DNA from: Maritimibacter sp.
GTDB lineage: Bacteria > Pseudomonadota > Alphaproteobacteria > Rhodobacterales > Rhodobacteraceae
DNA: 64,000 nucleotides
Assembly (NCBI GenBank): GCA_017792445.1
Contig: CP051232.1
Span: forward strand, 558,001-622,000
Direction: 5' to 3'
Shown: positions 43,649 through 52,436 of the stretch, piece after piece
How the letters are laid out: the number at the start of each line of letters is the position of its first letter
Numbering within the stretch: the stretch's first letter is position 1
Made by a program: the position numbers and the translations under genes
The notes under the pieces: generated by a model
What the model saw: only the letters and a program-made list of their open reading frames with translations
The model's database searches: none
Told to the model about the DNA's origin: nothing

Positions 43649-44535
43649 CAGCCCTTGAACCTTTCCGCGAAGAAGTCGACCTGCTCGGGCACCATCGTCT
43701 CGCCCCGCCCGGCGGCGTCCGAGGCTTTCATCGCCCCAAGCGCGGCACCGGACATCAGGCTGTCGACGCCCGCCTCTTCCGCCATCCGCGCGTAATAGCC
43801 CACGTCTTTCAGCCCGTTCTTCACCGCGAAGGCAAGCGCGGTCGGATCGCCGTCGATGGCATAGGCCTTCACAAAGTCCATCATCCCCGAATGCAGCGGC
43901 CCGGCGGACATCACGTCATACAGCCCCTGCCGCGGCACACCCATCACGTCGGCCATCGCGAAAGCCTCGGCCATGCCGTTCGCCATCGTCATCGCCATGA
44001 AGTTGTTGATCAGCTTGATCGTGTGCCCCGACCCAAGCGGGCCAAGGTGAAAAACGTTCTCGCCCAGATCGTCGAGCACCGGCTTTACCCGGTCATACGT
44101 CGGCTTGTCCCCGGCGGTCATGATGTTCAGCTTGCCGTCTTTCGCATGGCTCGGAGTCCGGCCAAGCGGCGCGTCAAGATAGGTGCCGCCCGCATCCGCG
44201 ACCTCTGCGCCCAGTGCGCGGGTCGAGCCGGGAAGCGAGGTGCCGAAGTCGATGACCACAGCGCCGGGCCGCAAACCCGCGATCACGCCGTCGTCGCCAC
44301 GCATCCGGCCCTCGACCTGCTCGGACGTCCCCATGCACAGCATCACGATATCCGATGCCGCAGCGACGTCCTTCGCGCTTGCAGCCTCCTGCGCGCCACG
44401 CGCGACGGCGGCCTCGACCCCGGCGCGGTTGCGGTTGCCCAGAACCGTCAGCGCATAGCCCTGATCCTGCAGACGCCCGACCATGGCCGATCCCATCAGC
44501 CCAAGCCCGATGAATCCGATTTCCGGTTTCGCCAT
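43648..44535 (-). CDS. Beta-hydroxyacid dehydrogenase (tartronate semialdehyde reductase/HIBADH family)
   Basis: 295 residues, start at 44535. The NAD(P) motif is GFIGLGLMGSAMVGRL; the substrate-binding stretch is TYLDAPLGRTPSHAKDGKLN; the catalytic Lys lies in SGHTIKLINNFM. Members reduce 2-hydroxy-3-oxopropionate to glycerate, or oxidise 3-hydroxyisobutyrate or L-threonate-type acids. The context of erythronate/aldonate genes favours a sugar-acid substrate. One-base overlaps (TGATG) on both sides indicate tight coupling. Confidence 0.85.
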   Translation of the reverse strand: MAKPEIGFIGLGLMGSAMVGRLQDQGYALTVLGNRNRAGVEAAVARGAQEAASAKDVAAASDIVMLCMGTSEQVEGRMRGDDGVIAGLRPGAVVIDFGTSLPGSTRALGAEVADAGGTYLDAPLGRTPSHAKDGKLNIMTAGDKPTYDRVKPVLDDLGENVFHLGPLGSGHTIKLINNFMAMTMANGMAEAFAMADVMGVPRQGLYDVMSAGPLHSGMMDFVKAYAIDGDPTALAFAVKNGLKDVGYYARMAEEAGVDSLMSGAALGAMKASDAAGRGETMVPEQVDFFAERFKG

Positions 44536-45494
44536 CAGTCCTTCCTCCCTTGATCCTGTTCCCTGCGCCGTCTCGGCCCGTAGGGGCTGGCGCGCATCGC
44601 CCGCAGCTTCAGACCGCTCCGCTGCCGCTCGCGGTGCCAGATATACAGGCCCGAGGCAACGATGATCGCCCCGCCGCCCAGCGTCCAGACCGTGGGCCAT
44701 GTGTCGAACACCAGCACACCCGCCAGCGCCGCCGTCAGGATCTGGATATACACCATCGGCGCCAGCACCGAGGCATCCGCCAGCCGGTGCGCCATCGTCG
44801 CCGCGATATGGCCCAAAGCGCCGATCACGCCGATCACCAGCATCACGACCACCGTCACCCAGCTTTCGGGCGCGACCCATGAACCGATCCCGAACGGCGC
44901 CAGCGCCAGCGTCGCCAGTCCCGCGCCCCACAGTTGAGAGGTCGCGTTGCTCTCGATCCCGGCCAGCATCCGCGTCATGATGAAATAGCCCGCCGAGCAC
45001 AACAGCGCCCCAAGCGTGAAGAACACCGCCGGCTCGAACGACACGTCCCATGGCCGGATCGTCACGATCACCCCGACAAAGCCCACGCAGACCGCGACGA
45101 TCCGGTGCGGGCCCACCTTCTCTCCAAGGATCGGGATCGCCAGAAGCGTGATGACGATGGGAGCCGCGAACATGATCGTCGTGGTCAGCGTGATCGGCAG
45201 ATACTTCAGCGCGGTGAAGTTCAGCGCCGTGCTGCCCAGCAAAAGGATCGAGCGCAGCAGCTGCCGCCGCGGCGCGGCAGAGCGGAAGGCCGACATGCCC
45301 TCTTGCGGCAGGTACATGAACAGGCACATCACCAGATGCCCCGCGTAGCGCACGAAGACGACCTGCAAGGGCGCCAGTCCCGCCAGCATCAGCGTCTTCG
45401 CCGAGGTGTCGATGCCCGTGAAGCAGAACACCGCCAGCGCCATCAGCAGCAGCCCGGCGGCGGTCCGGTCCTCGCGGGGGAGCGGTGCGGCCAT
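44535..45494 (-). CDS. EamA/DMT-family transporter
   Basis: 319 residues with ten membrane segments in two EamA halves (FCFTGIDTSAKTLMLAGLAP with FVRYAGHL, and a second half with GHIAATMAHRLADASVLAPM). A drug/metabolite transporter of the inner membrane; substrate unknown. The basic C-terminal tail (RASPYGPRRRREQDQGRKD) is cytosolic. In this cluster it may move a sugar acid or its breakdown product. Confidence 0.85.
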   Translation of the reverse strand: MAAPLPREDRTAAGLLLMALAVFCFTGIDTSAKTLMLAGLAPLQVVFVRYAGHLVMCLFMYLPQEGMSAFRSAAPRRQLLRSILLLGSTALNFTALKYLPITLTTTIMFAAPIVITLLAIPILGEKVGPHRIVAVCVGFVGVIVTIRPWDVSFEPAVFFTLGALLCSAGYFIMTRMLAGIESNATSQLWGAGLATLALAPFGIGSWVAPESWVTVVVMLVIGVIGALGHIAATMAHRLADASVLAPMVYIQILTAALAGVLVFDTWPTVWTLGGGAIIVASGLYIWHRERQRSGLKLRAMRASPYGPRRRREQDQGRKD

Positions 45495-45547
45495 TCCCGC
45501 TCAGACCGCCCTGTTCGGTATCGTTCGGCTGTCGGCGGACACCCGGC

Positions 45548-45985
45548 TCAGCCTCGCGCCACGAGGATTGCGCCGGCTGCGATCAGCGCCACACCGGCCC
45601 AGCCCGCAAGGCTTAGCCTCTCACCAAGGAACAGCGCCGCAAGGATCGCGACCAGCACCACCGACAGCTTGTCGATCGGCGCGACCTGCGACGCGTTGCC
45701 AAGCTTCAGCGCCCGGAAATAGCAGACCCACGACGCACCCGTCGCGACACCAGAGGCGGCGAGCCACAGGTAGGTCTGCCCCGGCATGGACCCTATGGCC
45801 CGCAGCCGCCCCGTGGTGGCGAGGAAGCCCGCCAGCAGGGCCGAGATCACCAGCGTGCGCACCAGCGTCGCAAGTTCCGGGTCTGCGGAAGATACGCCGA
45901 CCTTCGCAAGGATCGCCGTCAGCGCGGCGAAGACCGCGGCCAGCAGCGCCCAGACGATCCACGAAGAGGCGAGCGTCGCGGACAT
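45548..45985 (-). CDS. Single-EamA-domain transporter
   Basis: 145 residues with five membrane segments, half the size of the neighbour, as in small EmrE-like EamA proteins that work as dimers. The end, ALFLGERLSLAGWAGVALIAAGAILVARG, is the usual EamA half-module end, so it is a complete short protein and not a broken gene. The stop-to-start gap to the next gene is 53 bases. Substrate unknown. Confidence 0.8.
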   Translation of the reverse strand: MSATLASSWIVWALLAAVFAALTAILAKVGVSSADPELATLVRTLVISALLAGFLATTGRLRAIGSMPGQTYLWLAASGVATGASWVCYFRALKLGNASQVAPIDKLSVVLVAILAALFLGERLSLAGWAGVALIAAGAILVARG

Positions 45986-45989
45986 CGTT

Positions 45990-47501
45990 CTACATCACCG
46001 CCCCGATCTGCCACGGCACGAACTCGTAGTCGCCAAGGCCCTGCCCCTCGGACTTGGTCACCTCGCCCGATGCGACGGCCAGGATCTTCTCGTAGATCTC
46101 GCGGCCCTTCTGTTCCAGGCTCTGGCCCTCAGTGAGCATGGCGCCGGCGTTGATGTCCATATCCTCGATCATGCGGCCGTACATCTCGGTGTTGGTGGCG
46201 ACCTTGATGGTCGGCGCGGGTTTCGAGCCGAAGGCAGAGCCGCGCCCGGTGGTGAACACCACCACGTTGCAGCCGCCGGCGATCTGGCCGGTGACCGACG
46301 CCGGATCATAGCCGGGGCTGTCCATGAAGGTGAACCCGCTGGCCGAGACGGGCTCGGCGTATTTGTAGACGCCCGCCAACGGCGAGGTGCCGCCCTTCGC
46401 CGCCGCGCCCAGCGACTTTTCGAGGATCGTGGTCAGCCCGCCCTTCTTGTTGCCGGGCGACGGGTTGTTGTCCATCGAACCCTTGTTGCGGGCGGTGTAA
46501 TCCTCCCACCACTTCACAAGGCCCACCAGCTTCTCGCCAACGGCGGGCGTGACCGAACGGCGGGTCAGCAAATGCTCGGCGCCGTAGATCTCGGGCGTCT
46601 CGGCCAGAACGCCGGTGCCGCCCTGCGCCGCCAGCAGGTCGCAGGCATAGCCCAGCGCCGGGTTCGCCGTGATGCCGGACCACGCGTCCGAGCCGCCGCA
46701 CTGCAGGGCAACCTTCAACTCGCTCGCCGGGCAGGGCTCGCGCTTGGCCTCGTTGGCGAGAGGCAGCATCGCCTCGACCTTCTTGATGCCCATCTCGATC
46801 GTCTTGCGCAGCCCCGCGACGCCCTGGATGTTCATCACCTGGAAGGTCTCGGACTGCTTCAGCCCATAGGCCTCCAGCAACCAGTCGATCTGGTTCATCT
46901 CGCAGCCGAGGCCCACCATCAGCACGCCCGCATGGTTCGGATGCCGGGCATAACCCCACATCACCCGCTGCAGCGCCTCGAACCCCTCGCCATCGCCCGC
47001 CATGCCGCAGCCGGTGCCGTGGACGAAGGCGCAGACGCCGTCGACATTCGGATAATCGGCCAGCACCTCGGGCGTGAAATGATCCGCGATGCGGCGCGCG
47101 GCGGTGGCCGAGCAGTTCACCGAGGTGACGATGGCGATGTAGTTCCGCGTACCGACCGAACCATTGGCGCGGCGGTAGCCCATGAACGTGTCGCGCTTGT
47201 CCTCGGCAACCATCTCGACCGGTCGCTGGTCGGTGCCGAACTCGTACTCCACGTCGGTCCCGATGAAATCGAGGTTTTGCGTGTGAACGTGATCGCCCGG
47301 CGCGATGTCCTCGTGCGCCAGCCCGATCAGCTGCGCGTATTTCCGTACCGGCTCGCCCTTGGCGATGGCCCGCGTGGCGATCTTGTGCCCCGAGGGGATA
47401 AGGCCGGTGGTGGTGACCCCCTCGACCTGCACACCGGCCTCGAGGGCGCGGGTGGCGGTGACGACGTTGTCGCTCGGGTCGAGACGCACGAAAGGTTCCA
47501 T
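45990..47501 (-). CDS. UxaA-family dehydratase (altronate/galactarate type)
   Basis: 503 residues, AAGGAG upstream of the ATG at 47501. The N-terminal part is a SAF-type domain (about residues 1-95), followed by the UxaA/GarD catalytic part with RANGSVGTRNYIAIVTSVNC, HGTGCGMAGDGEG, and VALQCGGSDAWSGITANPALG. These iron-dependent lyases dehydrate altronate to 2-keto-3-deoxygluconate, or galactarate. The KdgK-like kinase in the same operon fits an altronate-like substrate. The exact sugar acid cannot be read. Confidence 0.88.
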   Translation of the reverse strand: MEPFVRLDPSDNVVTATRALEAGVQVEGVTTTGLIPSGHKIATRAIAKGEPVRKYAQLIGLAHEDIAPGDHVHTQNLDFIGTDVEYEFGTDQRPVEMVAEDKRDTFMGYRRANGSVGTRNYIAIVTSVNCSATAARRIADHFTPEVLADYPNVDGVCAFVHGTGCGMAGDGEGFEALQRVMWGYARHPNHAGVLMVGLGCEMNQIDWLLEAYGLKQSETFQVMNIQGVAGLRKTIEMGIKKVEAMLPLANEAKREPCPASELKVALQCGGSDAWSGITANPALGYACDLLAAQGGTGVLAETPEIYGAEHLLTRRSVTPAVGEKLVGLVKWWEDYTARNKGSMDNNPSPGNKKGGLTTILEKSLGAAAKGGTSPLAGVYKYAEPVSASGFTFMDSPGYDPASVTGQIAGGCNVVVFTTGRGSAFGSKPAPTIKVATNTEMYGRMIEDMDINAGAMLTEGQSLEQKGREIYEKILAVASGEVTKSEGQGLGDYEFVPWQIGAVM

Positions 47502-47686
47502 GTCTTGGGCTCCTTGGCTTGGCCGCAGCAGCGCCTCCTCCGGCGCGCGGGCGGTCCTGACGGATGTCGGCAGATGCAGTCCGCCGCTTTAAACGTGTCC
47601 CGGCGGCGTTGCTTAAGGAAGTTTCTGCACAAACCGGGCGGCAACCACAACACCCACTTCGCGATGCGCGCCGTTTGCGGCCGGCA

Positions 47687-47815
47687 AAGCGAGGGGCCAG
47701 CCCCTCGCGCTCCCCGAGGTATTTGGAAAGAGAAGAAGCCAGACCCGTCCCGATCTTCTTCTCTTCAAAAATACCTCGGAGGGGGGTCCGGGGGGGGACG
47801 GCGTCCCCCCCGGCT
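47687..47815. repeat. Modular palindromic repeat, copy 1
   Basis: Lies in the 324-base gap between the TRAP large permease stop and the UxaA gene; nothing else was seen in this gap. Module A: GCGAGGGGC-CA-GCCCCTCGC (47689-47708). Module B: arms 47711-47738 and 47755-47784, an almost perfect long inverted repeat containing GAGGTATTT and AGAGAAGAAG. Module C: CCGGGGGGGGAC / GTCCCCCCCGG (47788-47813). Two further copies are at 52266 and 57952, in the same orientation. Confidence 0.85.
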
Positions 47816-47825
47816 TCGCATTGGC

Positions 47826-49424
47826 TCAGTCCAGCAGGACCTCGACGATGGGCGGCCAGATCAGAAGCACCGACAGCGCCAGCAGCTGGATCGCGATGAA
47901 CGGCAGGAAGCCCTTGAAGATATCCGTCAGCGAGATGTGCGGCGGCGCGACGGACTTCAGGTAAAAGGCCGCTGGCCCGAATGGTGGTGACAGGAAACTG
48001 ACCTGCATGTTCATACAGAACACCACCCCGAACCAGATGCCCACGTTCTTCGGCTCCAGCGTGCCCAGCCAGCCCAGTTCCTCGACCGGAAGGCGCAGGA
48101 CAATGGGCAGGAACACCGGCATCACCAGCAGCACGATGCCGACCCAGTCCATGAACATGCCCATGATCAGGAAGATCAGCATCATCACCAGGATGATGGT
48201 CATCGTCGGCATGTCGGCGCCCACGATCAGGTTCGCCACATACCGGGGCCCCCCCGCCAGAGTGTAGGCGGCGGCAAGCGAGGCTGCGCCGATGGTCACC
48301 CAGATGATCGTGCCGGTCGACTTCAGCGTCCGCATCACCGAATCCCACACGATATCGAAGGTCATCTCGCGCCGGATCAGGCCGATCACGAAGACGGCGA
48401 TCACGCCCATGCCCGCGGCTTCCGTGATCCCGGTGATGCCACCGTAGATCGAGCCCAGGACCACCCCGATCACCACGATCGGCGCGACAAGGCCCTTGCC
48501 CATCTGCCAGCCTTCCTTCGTGCGCTCGACCCCGAACACCACGAAGATCAGCGCCAGCCCCAGCACGCCCGCGCCGATCAGCCACGGCAGGTCGGACGGC
48601 ATGCCCAGCGGGATCGGGTCCTCGCCCTCGACCAGCACGGTGGCGCCGGTCAGCAGGAAGAACAGCGCCCGAAGCGTCAGCACCGCGCTTGCCATCACGA
48701 CAAGGCAGGACAGGAAGCCCAGGAACATCTGGAACTTCTGGCCACCTGCCGGCTCGCCTTCCTTCGGCTCTGGCAGCGGCGCCTGCTCGGGATGCATCTG
48801 GGTGCGGATGATGATGTAGACGATATAGAAGGACGCCAGCATGAAGCCCGGCAGGAAGGACGCGGTGAACAGCGCCTTGATCGAGGTTTCGGTGACCAGC
48901 CCGTAGAAGATCAGCACGATCGACGGCGGGATCATCGTGCCGAGCGATCCGCTGGCGCAGATCGTGCCGATGGCGAGGTTCTGGTTGTAGCCCAGCCGCA
49001 GCATCTGCGGCAGCGCGATCAGGCCCAGCAGCACGACCTCGCCGCCGATGATCCCGGACATCGCCGCCATGATCACCGCCATGATCGAGGTCACGATGGC
49101 AATGCCGCCCCGCGCCCGGCTGAGCCAGACGTTCAGCGACGAGTACATGTCCCGCGCGATGCCCGAGCGTTCCAGCAATGACGCCATGAATATGAACAGC
49201 GGTACCGAGATCAGCGAGTAGTTCGTCATCTGCCGGTAGACCGACTGCGACAGCACCGCGAGCGGGCCGCGCCCGAAATCTCCGAACAGCAGGTCGGGCC
49301 CGAACTTCAGGACCAGCGTCACCACCGCCAGGAAGGCCGAGGCAAAGCCAAGCGGCATCCCGATCGCCAGCAATGCGAACATCGCCAGCAGCAGGATCAG
49401 GGAAAGGGTGCCGATATCAACCAT
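47826..49424 (-). CDS. TRAP transporter, large permease (DctM type)
   Basis: 532 residues with about thirteen membrane segments, longer than usual because of an inserted central region with EPKEGEPAGGQKF. Family blocks: GMPLGFASAFLAVVT, SGIIGGEVVLLGLIALPQ, ASGSLGTMIPPSIVLIFYGL and the C-terminal FLSPPFGPAAFYLKSV. It forms the sodium-driven membrane part with the small permease, whose gene overlaps it by eight bases. Imports an organic or sugar acid. Confidence 0.93.
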   Translation of the reverse strand: MVDIGTLSLILLLAMFALLAIGMPLGFASAFLAVVTLVLKFGPDLLFGDFGRGPLAVLSQSVYRQMTNYSLISVPLFIFMASLLERSGIARDMYSSLNVWLSRARGGIAIVTSIMAVIMAAMSGIIGGEVVLLGLIALPQMLRLGYNQNLAIGTICASGSLGTMIPPSIVLIFYGLVTETSIKALFTASFLPGFMLASFYIVYIIIRTQMHPEQAPLPEPKEGEPAGGQKFQMFLGFLSCLVVMASAVLTLRALFFLLTGATVLVEGEDPIPLGMPSDLPWLIGAGVLGLALIFVVFGVERTKEGWQMGKGLVAPIVVIGVVLGSIYGGITGITEAAGMGVIAVFVIGLIRREMTFDIVWDSVMRTLKSTGTIIWVTIGAASLAAAYTLAGGPRYVANLIVGADMPTMTIILVMMLIFLIMGMFMDWVGIVLLVMPVFLPIVLRLPVEELGWLGTLEPKNVGIWFGVVFCMNMQVSFLSPPFGPAAFYLKSVAPPHISLTDIFKGFLPFIAIQLLALSVLLIWPPIVEVLLD

Positions 49425-50238
49425 TCTTGCCGTCCTCTTTCAGGGTGGCCTTGATGTTCTCGATCTCGATCTCGTCGATCTCGTCGGCGGGCGAGTGATG
49501 CTCGGGCGCCTTGTTCCAGTCGGCGATCAGGTTCGACAGCGCCTGGATCGCCACCAGAGAGATGATGATCAGGATGCCGGCCTTGATGGTGGCCGGAATG
49601 GGCGGATCCCATGCTGTGCCGAAGGCTTCCATCCGCAGGATCTTGTCGCGCGCCTCGTTGTAGCCGCCCCAGACAAGGCAGAAGGCAAAGATCCAGATCA
49701 GCAGGACCGAGATGCAGTCCGCCGTCTTCTGCGCCCAGCGGGGCATGATGTCGTAGATGATATAGATGCGGATGTGGCTGCGCTGCTGCATGGCGTACAG
49801 GCCGGCCAGCAGGAACAGGAAACCGGCGATCCACAGCGACAGTTCGTTGGCCCACAGGGTGGGCTTCTCGAACAGGTAGCGGGCGCAGACCTCGTAGAAC
49901 ATAACCAGCACGATGAACACGATGGACAGCATCGCCAGCCGGCCGCAGATCAGCGAAATGATGTCGAAGAAGCCGGACGGCTCGCCTTCGATCGAGCCGC
50001 GGGTGTCGCTGAGGTAGATCGACGCCAGCAACAGCGAAAGCGACAGCGTGATCAGCATCGCCGCAACGACCGGCCGTCCTGCCGGGCGCAGCATCTCGTA
50101 CATGCCGACATCGCTGTAGCCGAAGATCTGCCCGAGGATCAGGTAGGCCGCGATCAGACAGGCCAGCGCCGTCATCCCGATTGCCGCCATCCTGACCGGC
50201 GCGCGCAGCGAACCGAGCCAGACGCTCTGTTGTTCCAT
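49417..50238 (-). CDS. TRAP transporter, small permease (DctQ type)
   Basis: 273 residues, start at 50238 after GGAGGCTTTC. Larger than typical DctQ (about 170-200): two extra membrane segments precede the four-helix DctQ core (VLVMFYEVCARYLFEKPTLWANELSLW, the family block, followed by QQRSHIRI). Such long DctQ proteins occur with long DctM partners, as here. The C-terminal 45 residues are acidic and cytosolic. Confidence 0.9.
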   Translation of the reverse strand: MEQQSVWLGSLRAPVRMAAIGMTALACLIAAYLILGQIFGYSDVGMYEMLRPAGRPVVAAMLITLSLSLLLASIYLSDTRGSIEGEPSGFFDIISLICGRLAMLSIVFIVLVMFYEVCARYLFEKPTLWANELSLWIAGFLFLLAGLYAMQQRSHIRIYIIYDIMPRWAQKTADCISVLLIWIFAFCLVWGGYNEARDKILRMEAFGTAWDPPIPATIKAGILIIISLVAIQALSNLIADWNKAPEHHSPADEIDEIEIENIKATLKEDGKNG

Positions 50239-50368
50239 GAAAGCCTCCACAGCGGCGCGTCCCCGCGCCTTCCCGTTCAACGGGCGCTGTCGCCGCGCCC
50301 TGTCGAAAACGGCGAGCCCTTGTACAGGGCTCGCCGAAATGTCGTGGTCAGTCGCGACGCATCGCGGC

Positions 50369-51388
50369 TCAGTTCATCTCGGAGACGAGACCCAGCTGAC
50401 GCAGGTACTCCATGTGGCTCTCGACCAGCGCCTCGGCTTCCGGCGAGGTCGCGAACTCGGGCCATGTGGCCTGGGCCGCGTCACGGAAGGCCTGCAGGTC
50501 TTCATCCGCCCAAGTGTGGATCGTCACGCCCTGCTCTTTCAGCTGGGCCACGGCCTCGGCGTTCGCCTTCTCGAAGGTCAGCGCGGTGCGCAGCGCCAGC
50601 GATTCCATGGCGACCGACATAATGCGGCGGTGGCTTTCGGGCATGCCATCCCACACCGCCTTGTTGCAGGTCAGGTGGTCGGACGGCATCGAGTGGAAGC
50701 CCGGGAAGTTCGCGTGCTTCACGATGTCGTACAGGCCCATGCCCATGTTGTTGGCGATGCCCGACGCGTCGGCGCCGTCGATGATGCCGGTTTCAAGCGC
50801 GGTGAAGATCTCGGTGAAGTCCATCACGATGGGCGAGGCGCCCAGCTTTTCGAAGATCTTGGTTTCCATGCCCGGAGGCGAACGGAATTTCCAATCCTTG
50901 AAGTCTTCCGCGTTGCGGATCGGCTTGGACGAGGCCAGCGATTCCTGGCCATAGACCCACCAGCCCACAAGCTGCATGCCGTACTGGTTGTACAGCTCCT
51001 GCGCCGCGTCCAGACCGCCACCGTAATACAGCCAGCTCAGCTGCTGGTACGGGGTGGAATAGCCGCCCATGATGTCGCCGACGAACTGGAAGGCCGGGTT
51101 CTTGCCGGTCTGGTAGCCGCCGCCGGTCATGTCACAGTCGATGATGCCGTTGGACGCGGCGTCGAAAGTCTCGACGGTAGCCACGACCGAGGACGAGTAG
51201 AACATCTCGATCTCGATCTCGCCGTTCGACATGGTCTGGACGTTGTCGACGTATTCCGCCGCCAGCTTGCCCGACACGGTCTCGGGGGCATAGTGCGTCT
51301 GGATGCGAAGGGTGGTCTGCGCCATGGCGGTCGTACCGGCAAGCGCAAGGGTACCGGCGGCAAGCGCCGCCTTGCAGAACGTATTCAT
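50369..51388 (-). CDS. TRAP transporter, solute-binding protein (DctP type)
   Basis: 339 residues, ATG at 51388 with GGAGGAG upstream. Signal peptide MNTFCKAALAAGTLALAGTT, cleavage near AMAQ. The binding fold includes LRIQTHYAPETVSGKLAAEY, and DWKFRSPPGMETKIFEKLGA, where the conserved Arg would bind the ligand's carboxylate. Periplasmic. The pattern resembles the mannitol/sugar-acid and C4-acid DctP groups; given the genes around it, an aldonate or uronate is likely. It is divergent from the GntR gene, sharing a control region. Confidence 0.92.
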   Translation of the reverse strand: MNTFCKAALAAGTLALAGTTAMAQTTLRIQTHYAPETVSGKLAAEYVDNVQTMSNGEIEIEMFYSSSVVATVETFDAASNGIIDCDMTGGGYQTGKNPAFQFVGDIMGGYSTPYQQLSWLYYGGGLDAAQELYNQYGMQLVGWWVYGQESLASSKPIRNAEDFKDWKFRSPPGMETKIFEKLGASPIVMDFTEIFTALETGIIDGADASGIANNMGMGLYDIVKHANFPGFHSMPSDHLTCNKAVWDGMPESHRRIMSVAMESLALRTALTFEKANAEAVAQLKEQGVTIHTWADEDLQAFRDAAQATWPEFATSPEAEALVESHMEYLRQLGLVSEMN

Positions 51389-51495
51389 AGGTCTCCTCCC
51401 AGTTTGCGGCGCGCTCCGGGCTCCCTCCCGCTGACGCCAACACCGGAGTTGTAACAAGCCCCGCGCCTCACGCAAACAAAAAATCTGCAATCCCC

Positions 51496-51525
51496 GAAAT
51501 TTTGAAATTTCATTGCAATGGCAAT
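51496..51525. promoter_or_regulatory. Candidate GntR operator between dctP-type and gntR-type genes
   Basis: Three overlapping inverted repeats in an AT-rich patch: GAAATTT-TG-AAATTTC (51496-51511), CATTGCAATG (51511-51520) and ATTGC-N4-GCAAT (51512-51525). They are 108-137 bases before the TRAP binding-protein start and 55-84 before the TTG of the regulator. Confidence 0.55.
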
Positions 51526-51579
51526 TTTTCTGTTTCAATCTCGCCAAGGAATTGTGCAACCGCCCGTGAAGGCTGCCCC

Positions 51580-52254
51580 TTGAAGCAACAGACCCCGGAT
51601 ATCCTGCAGCAGATGCGCGACCGGCTGATCATGGCGCACTATCGCCTCGGCCAGAAACTGCGCCCGTCCGAGGTCGCGGCAGAGTTCGAGGTCTCGGCCA
51701 ACACGATCCGCGAAATCATGCTGCGCCTCTCTGCCGAAGGGCTGCTGGACTACGAGGATCAGCGCGGCTTCCGGGTCGTGGGCGCCTCGGACCGGCTGCT
51801 GCACGAGATCACCGAATTCCGGATCGTACTGGAACAGTGCGGAGTGGAGAGGTCGATCGCCCGGGGCGGCATCGAATGGGAGGCACAGATGGCCGCGGCG
51901 CACCACAAGCTGTCGCATATCGAGGCCCGCATCCGCCGCACCGGCGACGTGGTCGGTGTGCTGAAACACTGGAACGACGCGGAACTGGATTTTCACCTGT
52001 CGCTGATGGGCGCCGCGGACCTGCCGATCCTGCAACAGAGCTTCCGCACCGTCTACGCCCGCTTCCGCCAGCAGATCGTCTCGCCCGAGCGCAGCTACGC
52101 CCACCGCGAGGGCAACATCATCGAGCACCAGCGCATTCTCGAAGCCGCGCTGGACCGCGACGTGGCCGCAAGCCACGATGCGATCTACCGCCACCTGCGG
52201 CGCAACCTGATGCCCGAGCCCGACGCCCGGTCCGAAGACACGATGACGGCCTGA
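51580..52254 (+). CDS. GntR-family regulator (FCD subfamily)
   Basis: 224 residues from a TTG at 51580 with GAAGG upstream; a TTG at 51502 is also in frame but lies in the operator-like patch and has no ribosome site. The winged helix is at about residues 15-60 (LGQKLRPSEVAAEFEVSANT, then LRLSAEGLLDYEDQRGFRVV). The C-terminal FCD domain has ITEFRIVLEQCGVERSIARG, and metal/ligand residues in DAELDFHLSLMGA and HQRILEAALDRD. Likely controls the divergent TRAP operon in response to a sugar acid. Confidence 0.88.
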   Translation: MKQQTPDILQQMRDRLIMAHYRLGQKLRPSEVAAEFEVSANTIREIMLRLSAEGLLDYEDQRGFRVVGASDRLLHEITEFRIVLEQCGVERSIARGGIEWEAQMAAAHHKLSHIEARIRRTGDVVGVLKHWNDAELDFHLSLMGAADLPILQQSFRTVYARFRQQIVSPERSYAHREGNIIEHQRILEAALDRDVAASHDAIYRHLRRNLMPEPDARSEDTMTA

Positions 52255-52265
52255 CAGGCGACGCG

Positions 52266-52432
52266 AAGCGAGGGGCCAGCCCCTCGCGCTCCCCGGGATA
52301 TTTCCAGACCAAAGAAGACGCGGCTTCTTCTCTTCCAAAATACCTCGGGGGAGTCGCGAAGCGACGGGGGCAGCGCCCCCACGCCCGATGTCAGTGCGCA
52401 CCTCCGGTGCGACGGGAGCAGCGCCCCCGTGC
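52266..52432. repeat. Modular palindromic repeat, copy 2
   Basis: Between two convergent genes. Module A: GCGAGGGGC-CA-GCCCCTCGC (52268-52287). Module B: left arm CCCCGGGATATTT, right arm with CTTCTTCTCTTCC and AAATACCTCGGGG. Module C: GTCGC-GAA-GCGAC (52353-52365). Module D: GGGGGC-AGC-GCCCCC (52366-52380). A second, weaker C-D pair follows: GCAC-CTCCG-GTGC and GAGCAGCGCCCCC, to about 52428. Confidence 0.85.
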
Positions 52433-52436
52433 CCGG

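Noticed and set aside
45548-45985. Broken EamA transporter gene
   Set aside because: The 145-residue protein has a clean start, five membrane segments and a normal family end, as in known single-domain EamA proteins.
45786-47990. Plus-strand open frame of 734 codons opposite the UxaA-type gene
   Set aside because: Antisense shadow that also runs through the palindromic repeat.
46306-48585. Minus-strand open frame of 759 codons in another frame
   Set aside because: It spans the UxaA-type gene, the intergenic repeat and the TRAP permease in a wrong frame; composition is shadow-like.
51502-51579. Earlier TTG start for the GntR-type gene
   Set aside because: No ribosome site, and the extra 26 residues are encoded by the operator-like inverted repeats.
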